Assembly (NCBI GenBank): GCA_021527695.1
Contig: JAKFAO010000006.1
Coordinates: 62,001 to 126,000 of the forward strand
Direction of reading: 5' to 3'
From: Naematelia aurantialba
Taxonomy: Eukaryota; Basidiomycota; Tremellomycetes; Tremellales; Naemateliaceae
Length of the DNA: 64,000 nt
Positions 11,201-20,752 of the stretch are shown piece by piece. A program made the position numbers and the translations under genes. The notes under the pieces are model-generated. The model saw only the letters and a list, made by a program, of their open reading frames with translations. It was not told where the DNA came from and ran no database searches. Position 1 is the stretch's first letter. Each line of letters starts with the position of its first letter.

Positions 11201-13319
11201 AAATATTGGTTCGTCGATAGCTGGCGCCCGTACTGTGTAGATTACGGAATTCCTCCGCATTACAATCGAGATGGTCCTTGGTCAACTAATAATTATGCGG
11301 AAGTGGCGTTTCGAGTGTTTGACCGGACTTTCCTGTGTTGTCGAGTAAATAAACGGTAGGTTTCGACCTGAAATCGACAATATTCTGGATACTGACACCT
11401 CGAATAGCCTGGACCGCTTGATTCAGATTATTTTGACCAAATACTTTCCCTACTATGAGCTTTTCGAGCACAAACAAGCACGACCGGATCCGAACGTGAT
11501 CAACTCTGCCAAAATCGGTCTGGACATGTGGCAACAAGATTTGATCGATCCCACCACACCCAGCGGGCTCACATACCAGTTGGGCGCTCTCGAATCAGCC
11601 TTTCGGGTGGAGCCAATAATTAATAACTCTGTGTGCAGTGGCTCTGATTCCTCCCTTACACACTTTTGTGGTACGCTCGAATCCAATCAACGTGAGATTT
11701 GCACTTGCGGGCAATTTCAGCAAACGGGAAAACGCTGTCCACACTTATATGCCATGGTGGTCTTCCGTATCGCTGGTCGAATTGATTCATATGAGGAAGA
11801 CGCCGCCTACATTGCTAGCAAGCTATTTCGGAAGCAATTTGGTCATTCGAATCGAGAGCAAGAGAGCTGTGCAGAACGAAAAAGTCAAAAGAAACTGGAT
11901 GTTCTGATTCAGGATGATGTTCACGATGCTGCGGACTTCTGGAAGTGCCCTGTGACTTCTTGGCAGCTGAGAGATCAGCCCGACTTGGAATTCAACAGAA
12001 ATACGAGTCGATTCGAGAGGACGGAAGACGATCATTCTGAAGAAGAGCACTTTCGAATTGCCACATCACCGATCTCCAGGCGTAGTAATGCTGGCAAGAG
12101 GAGTTGGCAAGATTTGGAAGATGAAGAATCTGTTCCGAGTGTCCACAATGAGCAAGTTAAAGTGGATCAAACTCTTGCAGAGCTGTGTGTCACCACGCCG
12201 TCTATGGCAGGCCGACCTCGAAAACTAGTTCCACTGCACCCGGGCAGAAAAGGTCAACGAAGCTCCCTTGCCGTCAAGAATTCAGAACCACCAAAAGTGA
12301 CATTACCCGCACGAAATCCTGGTGGACTCAGTCATGTCTTAACTGTCTTTCATTTGTTGAGCCAGCAATCATACATAGTCATGGGTCTCGAATCAATCGA
12401 AACTCTTTCCTGCGGACGAAATTCACGCATACTACGTGCTTGGCAGGCATTCCATGCAAATGGACTCAGAAAACATGTCATTGACGTTCCGAATTTACGA
12501 ATCTGCCTCGAAGGTATGTGTTCTTGCCAGAGACTCTTAGATATTTGCTGATTCGATTTAGATGAGCTCCTCCTCCATGGCCCTGCAAACCCTGGGGACT
12601 TCTTCGACAGGATGATGGCCTTGATTATTCAGGGTAAACACGGCGACATTGCTCGGGGCTTCTTCAACATTCAGGCAACCACCATCGATAGTTGTGCCAG
12701 TTGCAATGCAACCCGCAAGCAAACCGAAGAACGTTGTTCGATCCCCTTACTGGCTTCCACATTCCTTGAAAAACAAAGCCCAACGCATACCAGCTCATTG
12801 CGAGAGCTGTTCGAAGATTTTCTGAAATTTGAAACGCAGAGAACTTGCGCAATCTGCCACAAGACGGGGTTGTTCAAGCACACAATTGAATTCGAGTCCA
12901 GACCGGCAGTTGTTTTCCTCCGCATGATCTGGAGCAAGAAGGAGCCTCGCATGCTGGGAGAGCATTCTCGAGAACTCCATAGGAGAGCGAGAGAGTTCCT
13001 GCTCATCAATTCGGAAATATCAATCCCCGTGAGGACTGAACCGGCCGGCAGTCGTGCCCTGAGATATCATATTGGTGGTATTATCTGCCAGCAATTGAAT
13101 CACAAGTCCACACCCCATCACACCGTCTTTGTTCATAAGAACGAGGAGTGGTATGAGATCGATGACGAAAAAGCACGTCAGATTGATCTTCTTTCCGATG
13201 CATTCGAATTCGGTCGAATCCCCGTGGCCTTTTGGTACGTGCGCTCCGACATATGGAATGTGTCCCCAAGCGACAAGGTTCCAGGCAGGAAGAGGCGGAG
13301 TGAGCTTGATCTCCCATAA
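8212..13319 (+). CDS. MULE transposase fused to a USP-like (peptidase C19) domain; broken by a solo LTR
   Basis: The N-terminal exon (from ATG 8212) has an AT-hook-like basic motif, RGPGRPRK. The DDE transposase core follows: the first Asp is in MDSSWRNKNAF (10559-10561), the second in MMIDRSAAERN (10910-10912) and the Glu in STNNYAEVAF (11300-11302). The SWIM zinc finger is CTCGQF...RCPHLY (about 11691-11750). The same reading frame runs on into a USP-like domain: two CxxC pairs (CASC, CAIC), a hydrophobic core and a His box, HHTVFVHKNEEWYEIDD (about 13111-13160). A 480-bp solo LTR with a 5-bp duplication interrupts the frame just before the first Asp; leaving it out restores frame. Introns are short, for example 10649-10696. 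The Cys box expected near 12310-12350 lacks a visible catalytic Cys. Exon joins are read by eye. Confidence 0.82.
10060..10539. mobile_element. solo LTR 1 (480 bp) inside the MULE transposase
   Basis: It starts TGTCATGACCC and ends CCGTAACA, so it has TG...CA ends. The 5-bp duplication GCAAC flanks it (10055-10059 and 10540-10544). It is nearly identical to 13907-14395. It holds a TATA-like AATATATAAG and CTCGA-rich words, with no coding capacity. The internal part of the parent retrotransposon is absent, as expected after LTR-LTR recombination. Confidence 0.92.
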
Positions 13320-13375
13320 ATAAATGCTCTGCTGACGCCTGGAAAGAACTTCCTGTTGCAGTCAAAGACGTCGAA

Positions 13376-14993
13376 TTGGATGGTCGACATGAAATCACAG
13401 AGACCCCGGAAGAAGCTGCAATCCGTCGATTCGAATTGGTCGAATGCTTGGAGACCAGTTCAACAAATCCCATGGTGACTACTCAGGTGCCCGAATCTCC
13501 CAAGCACTATACTCCAAACTCATTGCGAAAAATCCTGCAGCACCTTTCGGCATCTCGACAAGCACGCCTGAGATTCCAGGACTATGAGGCCGAACATAAT
13601 ATTGTTATCATCTTAGGGGTGCGATTGTCACTGCCACTTGCCACTCTCGAAACAGGTCTCAGCCCTACAGCGTGGTGGAGTGATGAATGGATGGAGGCCC
13701 TAGTAATGATAGGGATAGCTGTGGAGGAGAGACGAGGAGCACAAGCAAAGAGAGTCGAAACGGCATATCAGGGCCCAATGAGCATCAGGAAGGGGCTGAA
13801 GCTCGGGCGGTGGAGTGTGAGAGATAATCCAGACGATCCTTCTCTCTACATTTCAGCAGGAGGTCCCGTCCCATCCGAATGGTTATTAGGGAAGTCTTCA
13901 GAGTGGTGTCATGACCCGACTCACCTCGATTTACCTCGAATACTCTCGACTTACTTTTCAACCTTTTCAGCCTCTCGATCTATCTCAATTAGTACTTGAA
14001 TCACCTCGACACTCTCTTCGTCACTCATTCACATCTCGATAACTTACTTCGTCACTCGTTTACTCTCGATCCCTCAATTCAACCTCCTCGAAAACCTCGA
14101 ATTGATGCTTAGTAATAATATTGGAAATAGGTGATTCTATTGGCAACAACAGCATTGGAAATAGATAAGATGCTGCAATATATAAGTAGATAGATCTGCC
14201 TTGATCCCCCCAGGGATCAAAACTCGTATGTTACTCTCGATATCATTTCGATTTCCTCGATTCACCTCGATTGTCGATAGTTTGACAAATCTTCAGCCGA
14301 AAGCCTTCCGCTTCCGGTTCGAGACTATTTCGGTATAGTCGAATCGCCCGATTACCCGTTTCCTCTGTCGAATCATCAGAGACACGGCCGTAACAAGTGG
14401 TTAGAACGCACTACGGTAGCGTTCGTTCATGAGAACTCTCATTGGTCCCTCATGGTCATCTTTGGCCCGGAAAAAATTGTCATGCGTTATGATAGTATGA
14501 GTGGCAAACAGGATTCGAAAAAATTGCAGCGGGTGAGATATGCTGGTAAACATGTCATACTGATTCACCTAATATCAGAGTATTCCTAAAATATTTCAGA
14601 CACGATTCGACTATGAGATGGAGCGGAATGGTGTGGACAGCAGTCTCATGGCGGATTGGGTTTTTGCTCCGAATACATCGGTGAGTGCCAAATTGGCATT
14701 GCTGATTGCCAAAGAACATGATGCAGCTACTTGATTGGCCTCAACAGGAAGACGGACATAGCTGTGGGCCGCTCACTGTAGCAGCAGCTCTCCTGCTTGT
14801 GCAGAACGTCATGCCTTCTAGAACGGCTCTCGGTATGCCTGGGAGAAGTTTCGGCATCAGGCGGGCGGAGGACTTGAGGCATTCTTTGATTCAGTTCTTC
14901 ATGTCTTGCTGGCTTTCACAGCCAGTCTTGAGTTCAGTCTGGGAAGCGCCTAATATCAGCAAAACCGTTAGAAAATTTGCTAGAGAGATGTGA
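13376..14993 (+). CDS. Ulp1-like (peptidase C48) cysteine protease domain of the MULE; broken by a solo LTR
   Basis: This is probably the C-terminal part of the transposase polyprotein, joined by an intron near 13290-13365 that I cannot place with certainty; it could also be a separate gene. Around the 489-bp solo LTR the frame continues from PSEWLLGKSSEW to LERTTVAFVHENSHWSLM. The catalytic set of a C48 protease is visible: His in NSHWSL (14440-14442), Asp in RYDSMSG (14491-14493), Gln in DWPQQEDG and Cys in GHSCGPLT (14763-14765). Two short introns lie near 14536-14599 and 14683-14726. Ulp1 domains remove SUMO or related modifiers; plant MULEs of the Kaonashi type also carry them. The role in transposition is not established. 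Confidence 0.75.
13907..14395. mobile_element. solo LTR 2 (489 bp) inside the Ulp1-like domain
   Basis: A TG...CA copy of the same LTR family as 10060-10539, in the same direction, with a 9-bp insertion and a few substitutions. Its own duplication is AGTGG (13902-13906 and 14396-14400). The separate duplications show two independent insertions rather than one element with two LTRs. Confidence 0.93.
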
Positions 14994-15217
14994 ATGTGAT
15001 GCGTGTTTGTCCTTAGCTTGCAGATGCCAATGTTATCGACAGAAGAATTTCTAAATTAATTCGAATTGTCTCAGGGTATGAACCAGAGTTCAGTCACTTC
15101 CGGAGAAGCAAATGTAAGACTCTTCGAAGGAATCGATGTATTGCACAAGTGATTTCGAAGCGATACGTTGCATGACTGAAAATGATATATGAATTCCAAA
15201 ACCTCTACGTCATATTT

Positions 15218-18007
15218 CTACCTCCTCCTCTCTGATCTCCTGACCGAAGGAGTCGGTGGTACAGGAGCTGGAGCAGAGACAGAGGCAACTGGCGGATCGG
15301 GTGTGAGAGCTTCCTCTTGATTCTTGTCAAGTTTCTTGCGCAACTCTCCTGCTTCAGCTCGAAGTGTTTCTGCCTCAGCTCGAATTCTCTCGGCCTCGAT
15401 TCGAAGCTCCTCTTGCGCTGTCTCGGCGTTTGTCCTTGCCCGATTTGCGGACTCCAACTCTTTCTCAGCCCGTTCTCTCTTTTCTTCCGCCTCAGCCAGC
15501 TGTGATTCGAGCTTCTTCCTATCCAAAGCAGTTTCTTCTTTCCCCTGCTCGGCCTGTGTGAGAGAAGTCTTCGTGATGTTATGAGCAGTTTGTTCCGCTT
15601 CGAATCTCTCTTCAGCCAGCTTGAGGTTTCGCTCAAGGTCTTCAGTCTGAGCTTTGAGGGCATTGAGACTATTGGTCGATTCTTCCAGATCCTGCTTGCT
15701 TAGCAGCGAGTCGAAGGATGGCACAGTTCGAAGTTCTTCGAGCTCCTTCTCAGCTTGGATTTTAGCCTGTGAAGCCTCTTCACCAGCCCGAATTGCCTCT
15801 GACTGCTTCTGAATTGCTGCATCTCGCTCCCCAATGGCCGCATCTCGCTCCCGAATAGCCGCATCTCGCTCCCGAATAGCCACATCTCGCTCCCGAATAG
15901 CCACATCTCGCTCCCGAATTGCTGCATCTTGCTCCTGGTGTGCCAAATTGAGAGTCTCTCTGAGCTGATCCACCTCTCGAAGGACATCCTGGGTTTGCAT
16001 TTCGGCATCATCCCTGTCCTTGATGGCTTTGCGGAAGCGTTCCTCCACTGTCTTGAGCTCTTGTTTGACCAAGTGTGCCTCTTTGCGACTATCCGAATCG
16101 ATAGATTGAAGCTGGGTTTGCAGGGCCTCGATTTCTTGGTCCTTCTTTTCGATTTGCCCCAGCAAGTCTGCCAGACGACGGTCCAGGTCCCTCATTGTCA
16201 GTTCGGAACTTTCAGCATGGCTTCGAGCCAGATCCAGGTTATGCCGAGCCTCTTCTAGCTCATGTTCGAAAGCTCCAACCGCTGTAGCCACCGCTCTGTT
16301 GTTGTCCGCGTGCCACATACCAAGCTGTCCAAGTTGTGTACCCACTCGAATCAAATCATTGGACACAGCAGCATATTCAGGAGGGACTTGGTTGAGACTA
16401 ACCGAAATCCGGTCTCGAATCGAAGAATAGATTGTATCATTTAGCAACATATCCGAAGAGGTCGATTCGACTGAGGGCAAATTAATTGGAAGAAGCATTT
16501 GTGATGGCACATTGAACAGAGGTTCGTTCGAAACGTAGGCTCGGGGGTCATTGGGATGAAGAGTAGTTTCGGAGTCGAATTGAATATAGTCAATGTATTG
16601 GGGCTTGCCTCGCGTAGAAACGTGCTTCTTGACCTGAGGAGTCGAAGGAGTAGATTTCACAGGCTGCGTTGGGACTGAAGCCGAAGTTGCTGCAGGACGC
16701 TTTCCTGGAGGAGGTGCCGTCGCTGGAGATGCCGGAGCTGGATCAGGTGCTGTTGCTGGAGGAATCCTTGGCTCTGACCTGCTTGGAGCTTCTCGAATTG
16801 GGCCAGAAGACTGAATGGCAGATTTCGGGCGGGTTGTAGTCGATTTGAGCGGTAAATTGCTCGCTGCAGACACTTTCACTGTTGGTACTGACTTCCAAGA
16901 GCTAATACCTTTAGAGGGACTGGATGGTGCAGCTTGTTGAGCTTGTTTCGAGCTTTCTGCCACCTTAGAAATGACTGTGAAGGCCGGCTGAAGTGTCCAG
17001 TTGTCGCTGCCCTCGAAAGCCGTTTCGGAAACATGATCGTCGTCGCGTTTCAGCTCGTCCTGCTCCTGCTCGTCCAGCTCGTCCTCCTCCTCTTCGTCGT
17101 CTTCCTCCTGTCCGTAATCGATCTCCTCCTCACCCTCCTGAGTCAAATCCACGACTCCTGCCGAGCTCTGCAACTTTCTCTTCAACCTGCGATCGAATCG
17201 TGGAGTTGGGGACGAGGATATCTCCTGAATCACAGCTCGTTTCTTTCCCTTTCGGTCGAATTGACCTCCTGAAGCGTGATCAGATAAATTCGAACTGCTT
17301 TCGATGTTGGAAAGACGTGTGGAGGCAGTTCTAGCTCCGGAAATATTCGATTCGAGTTTCTGACGTTTTCGAGGAGTGGTGACACTTGCAAGCGAAGCCT
17401 TTCTGACTGTCCGATTTGTATGCTTGTCCCAGTATCGGTCGCGCTGTTCTGGTAGTGTTCGGAGGATATGCCAGAGGCCGCGGTAGGGTAGCTGGATGTT
17501 CTTAATTGCGCAGGTGGTTTCCGGTTTCACGTAACAATGAAGACAGACATTGGCTTTGCTGTTGAGTTGCCACTTTGTAATAAAAGTCTTCCCGTGTATC
17601 GGTTCGGAGTTGGGGCAGATGAGATTAGGATCTCTGCTGCTATCAGCTAGATTCGAGAACAAAGTTTAGAATCTAGCTTACTCATAAATAAAAGCCGGAT
17701 GACAATTCGAGATATGGTCCTTCTTTCCAGACCCTTCACAACTAACTCCGCGATGAGCCGTCTTTGGAATCGTAAGTAGATCGGGGTCTTCCAGGTTGAC
17801 TCGACGCAAACCGAGCCGCACGGCGGATGGTGGGAAGTACCTGTCGGCAGAACACTGCCAGTCTTGCACTGGACCTCCGAAGCGTGCTTCGAATCGTCTC
17901 CTGGCGGCTGGACTTTGCCATACGGGATCTTCGCGAATCCCCTTGACCCATTCCATAGCGTGCGGTCCGATGGCGGCAGCTTGTTGGAGCTCGGAAGGAG
18001 TTGCCAT
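15218..18007 (-). CDS. coiled-coil protein of the MULE (second element gene)
   Basis: About 915 residues in two exons. Exon 1 is 18007 to about 17680 (MATPSELQQAAAIG...HPAFIYD), then a 45-nt intron, then a long exon to 15218. Early cysteines (CPNSEPIHGKTF, VCLHCYV, ETTC) could bind zinc. An acidic stretch (DYGQEEDDEEEEDELDEQ) and a Ser/Pro/Ala-rich middle follow, then about 350 residues of coiled coil. That coiled coil includes seven-residue repeats of the type RERDAAI (about 15790-15930). The C-terminus is basic (SVRRSERRR). It lies inside the inverted repeats and converges on the transposase gene, so it belongs to the element. I recognise no known family. A structural or partner role, like the second gene of some Mutator elements, is only inference. 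Confidence 0.7.
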
Positions 18008-18451
18008 CTTGGTTCTTGTCTCGAATCTAATGCTTGAGTGGGTGGTATGGGCTGAAAGGCTTTGAATCCACTTTTCACGAAGTATTCTATGTGATGGTAA
18101 GATGCTTAACGTGCAAGGATTCGTTCAACCATCCGTTGTTTACCAGAGTTCATTGATGTTCTACATTAGTTGATCTCGCTAGCCCGAAACATCCACAGAT
18201 TGAGCAGTCCCCTTATGAGCAATCCCTTAGGAGGTTTCAACGCGCAATTTGACATAACTGTGACCTTACAGGTTAGATTCATTCAATGCACCTGAAGGGT
18301 ATGGAAGATGGATTGATAAACCGATTCGATTCACTGTTCCTGAACTCTCCGAATCCAATTTGGACAATACCGGTAGCTAGAATCAAGCATGGAGTTCATG
18401 CATGCATGGATTCCATTGCATTACATGCATGAATCAGGCTCGAATCGAGAT
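18008..18451. other. non-coding right arm of the MULE
   Basis: About 440 bases between the start of the coiled-coil gene and the right inverted repeat. It must include that gene's promoter. No further gene is seen. Confidence 0.5.
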
Positions 18452-18574
18452 TGCATGTAGTTGCTGGCAATATCAAGCTGGTCGGGAAAAAAAGTGCAAA
18501 GTTGCTGGTGAAAAAGAACAAAGTCGGCTGAGCCCAGGGCTAAATTCCCAAAAAGGGGGGCAAAATTATACTTG
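18452..18574 (-). repeat. right terminal inverted repeat of the MULE
   Basis: Reverse complement of the left repeat. The outer end CTTG is followed at once by the target duplication CTCACTAACGG (18575-18585). Confidence 0.95.
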
Positions 18575-18673
18575 CTCACTAACGGAATCTCTGTCGTTCA
18601 AGGTATACCATGTCTTGACTCTATCTCTGTGCTTGCTCTTTCGGCGACCAGCGCATTCGAGTTGTGTATCCAG

Positions 18674-20324
18674 ATGGCAGTGTACGAGGCGGTCGTGGTG
18701 GGCGCTGGCCCGGGCGGGCTAGCTACGACGGCGGCACTGCTCGATGCTGGCTTGTCGAGCATCTTGTGGATCGATCCAACGTTTGGCGGAGGTCGGCTCA
18801 ATGAGCTGTATCGCGAGATCTCGTCGTGCGTCGTCTTGTCCCTGTCAGCGTTCTACGTACTACGTATTCCGCTTCAATGCTACTTGTGTGTCCCTTTCGA
18901 CGTACCCAAACCCCGGGTACCGTCCATTGTCCACAGCAGCCTAGGGCTCCCATGTCGCTGTTGGTTTGCGTGACCCAGGCTGATAGAAATCCTACTAGGA
19001 ACACCAAAGTGGGTATCTACCTCGACGCTATCCACTCATCCCCGACCTGTCGACGCATCGTCGACGGCACAGCGCGACCCAACGCCGTGAGCCGCCTGGA
19101 GGAGATGGGCAGGGACGAGACGTGTCAACTCGAGCTGGCGGGGGATATGGTCATGCTGCTCCTTGAGGGGCTGCTAGCGCTGCCTGGCGTGGACAAGTTG
19201 GTGGACGAGGTGGAGGAAGCGCGATTCGAGGTACGTTTCAGCGCGTTCCCTGTCCTGTACGGCGATGCTGATCTCAGCCCCAGGAGGCAGCATGGAAGGT
19301 CAAGGCGGCTTCGCCCAACGCGCTAGTCTCAGCCACACAGTTACACTTGTGCACCGGCTCCCATCCCATCTGCACTGCCCAGCATACCGCATACAACCCG
19401 AATCTAATCACCCTGGACCTGGACGAGTGCCTGCGCGCGTCACATCTGCCCTCGCTCCTCCCTACAGACTCGCATGCCACCGTCGCCGTGATCGGCAATT
19501 CGCACTCGGGCGTCTTGGCCTGTCGCAATCTGTGCGAGCTGGCCCATGACACGTCACACTCGGCATCCACGTTGACATCATCACACTCGGCATCCACGTC
19601 GACATCAGAGTCGACATCAAACACGTCGACACCGTGTGGCCACTCGCTGTCCATTCTCAACTTCCGGCGCGGTCCCATCAAGTTTGCGGAATACAGGAAC
19701 GACGGGATCGTATGGGACAACTCTGGGCTCAAGGGTGCCACTGCCGAGTGGGCCAAGGCCGTGCTCGTCGACTCGACGTCCGCCGAGCCTGTACCTACAC
19801 TTACACCTACACTTACACCTACACCAGCACCTAGTGAAGGTGCGACGGGAAATCGTAGTCCCAATCCTCGGGACTCTGAGCGCATCCTGCGGCAGATCGA
19901 TCTGGGAACAGACGAGTCGTCGGTTTACGCCGAGTATCTTCCCCGATGCACGCATATCATCTATGCTATCGGGTACACACCGTCTCCCCTCCCACGGCTG
20001 TACCTCGGCGGAACCAGGATAGACCAAAACGAAAGCGACCACGACCACGACGACCACGACCACGACCACGACCATGACCACCACCACGACCGAGATCGGA
20101 AGGGCAATTCCGCGCACGTACCCCAATCCGGCCGCTTGGCCTTCGACCAGCACTCGTCAGGATTCACATTCGATGGACAGCGCGTGACAGGGCTGTACGG
20201 GGCTGGTATTGCCTTTCCTGAACAAGTGGAGGATCCAGAGGGCCACGTAGAGGCCGCGGTGGGGGTCGCCAAGTTTTTCAAGTTCACCCAGAGGGTTAAA
20301 GGGGACTGGGCGAGGGTGAGATAG
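18674..20324 (+). CDS. FAD/NAD(P)-binding oxidoreductase (monooxygenase-like)
   Basis: Three exons (18674-18825, 18999-19230, 19284-20324) give 474 residues in frame. The N-terminus has a Rossmann dinucleotide motif, VVVGAGPGGLATTAALLDAG (FAD). A second one, VAVIGNSHSGVLACRNL, falls near residue 185 (NAD(P)H). The late motif THIIYAIGYTP is typical of flavoprotein monooxygenases and pyridine nucleotide-disulfide oxidoreductases. The stretch EISSNTKVG is formed correctly across intron 1. A His/Asp-rich insert (DHDHDDHDHDHDHDHHHD, about 20038-20090) sits between the YAIGYTP region and the last FAD-contacting segment (GLYGAGIAFPE). Substrate unknown. The gene sits among GT genes, and its promoter now contains the MULE. 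It converges with GT18-like copy 2. Confidence 0.8.
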
Positions 20325-20752
20325 CCACGAATTACGTCACACGGCACGACACGCAACACTGCACAACGCACCCGACACTGCACACAACACACAACACACA
20401 ACGCACAACACACAACACACAACGCACAATACACGTCACAACACAGCACACAGCATGGACACCCCGACATGTAACACCAACAATGCATAGGAGGAAGAAA
20501 GTCTGTGCGGGACTATCTCGAAAGACTTGCCTCCTGTTCCCGTTTGCATCTTTCACCCTATGTCGATTCGACTCTGGGAAGAAGCAGACCCCTGCCGCTG
20601 TCTAGAATGGACGAGCGGGTTGGATAGACGAGCGGAAGAATAGACGAGCGGGTCAGATAGACGAGCGGCAATCTGTAATCAGAGTCACTGTATGCATTGT
20701 ACCGATCCATGCAGATGCAGATGCCGTAACCCCAAAACTCCGCATTCCCCCT
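20325..20752. other. convergent intergenic region with CA-rich and 19-bp repeats
   Basis: From about 20343 to 20452 the sequence is ACAACACACAACGCAC-like simple sequence. From about 20605 to 20668 a word close to ATAGACGAGCGG repeats four times at roughly 19-bp spacing. No gene is supported. Confidence 0.7.

Larger units (their letters stand above)
7810..18574 (+). mobile_element. Mutator-like DNA transposon (MULE), 10,765 bp, with nested solo LTRs
   Basis: The ends are inverted repeats of about 124 bp (7810-7933 and 18452-18574) starting CAAG and sharing the GGGAATTTAGCCCTGGG word. A perfect 11-bp target duplication flanks them. Inside are a + strand transposase gene with extra protease-like domains (8212-14993) and a - strand coiled-coil gene (18007-15218), facing each other. 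Two solo LTRs, with their own 5-bp duplications, interrupt the + gene. The element lies 88 bp upstream of the oxidoreductase start, between that gene and GT61 copy 2. The solo LTRs break the coding frame, so this copy is probably not autonomous now. Confidence 0.93.

Noticed and set aside
10060..14395. The two 480-489 bp repeats as the paired LTRs of one retrotransposon around the transposase
   Set aside because: Each copy has its own 5-bp duplication and the DNA between them is MULE coding sequence that rejoins in frame, so they are separate solo LTRs.
15790..15935. Tandem GCTCCCGAATAGCC repeats as a CRISPR-like or regulatory array
   Set aside because: They lack spacers and encode the RERDAAI heptads of the coiled-coil protein in frame.
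19617..20153. Minus-strand frame with a long Val run opposite the flavoprotein
   Set aside because: It is the shadow of the Asp-His repeat of the real gene and looks like a membrane segment only by translation of GTC and GTG runs.
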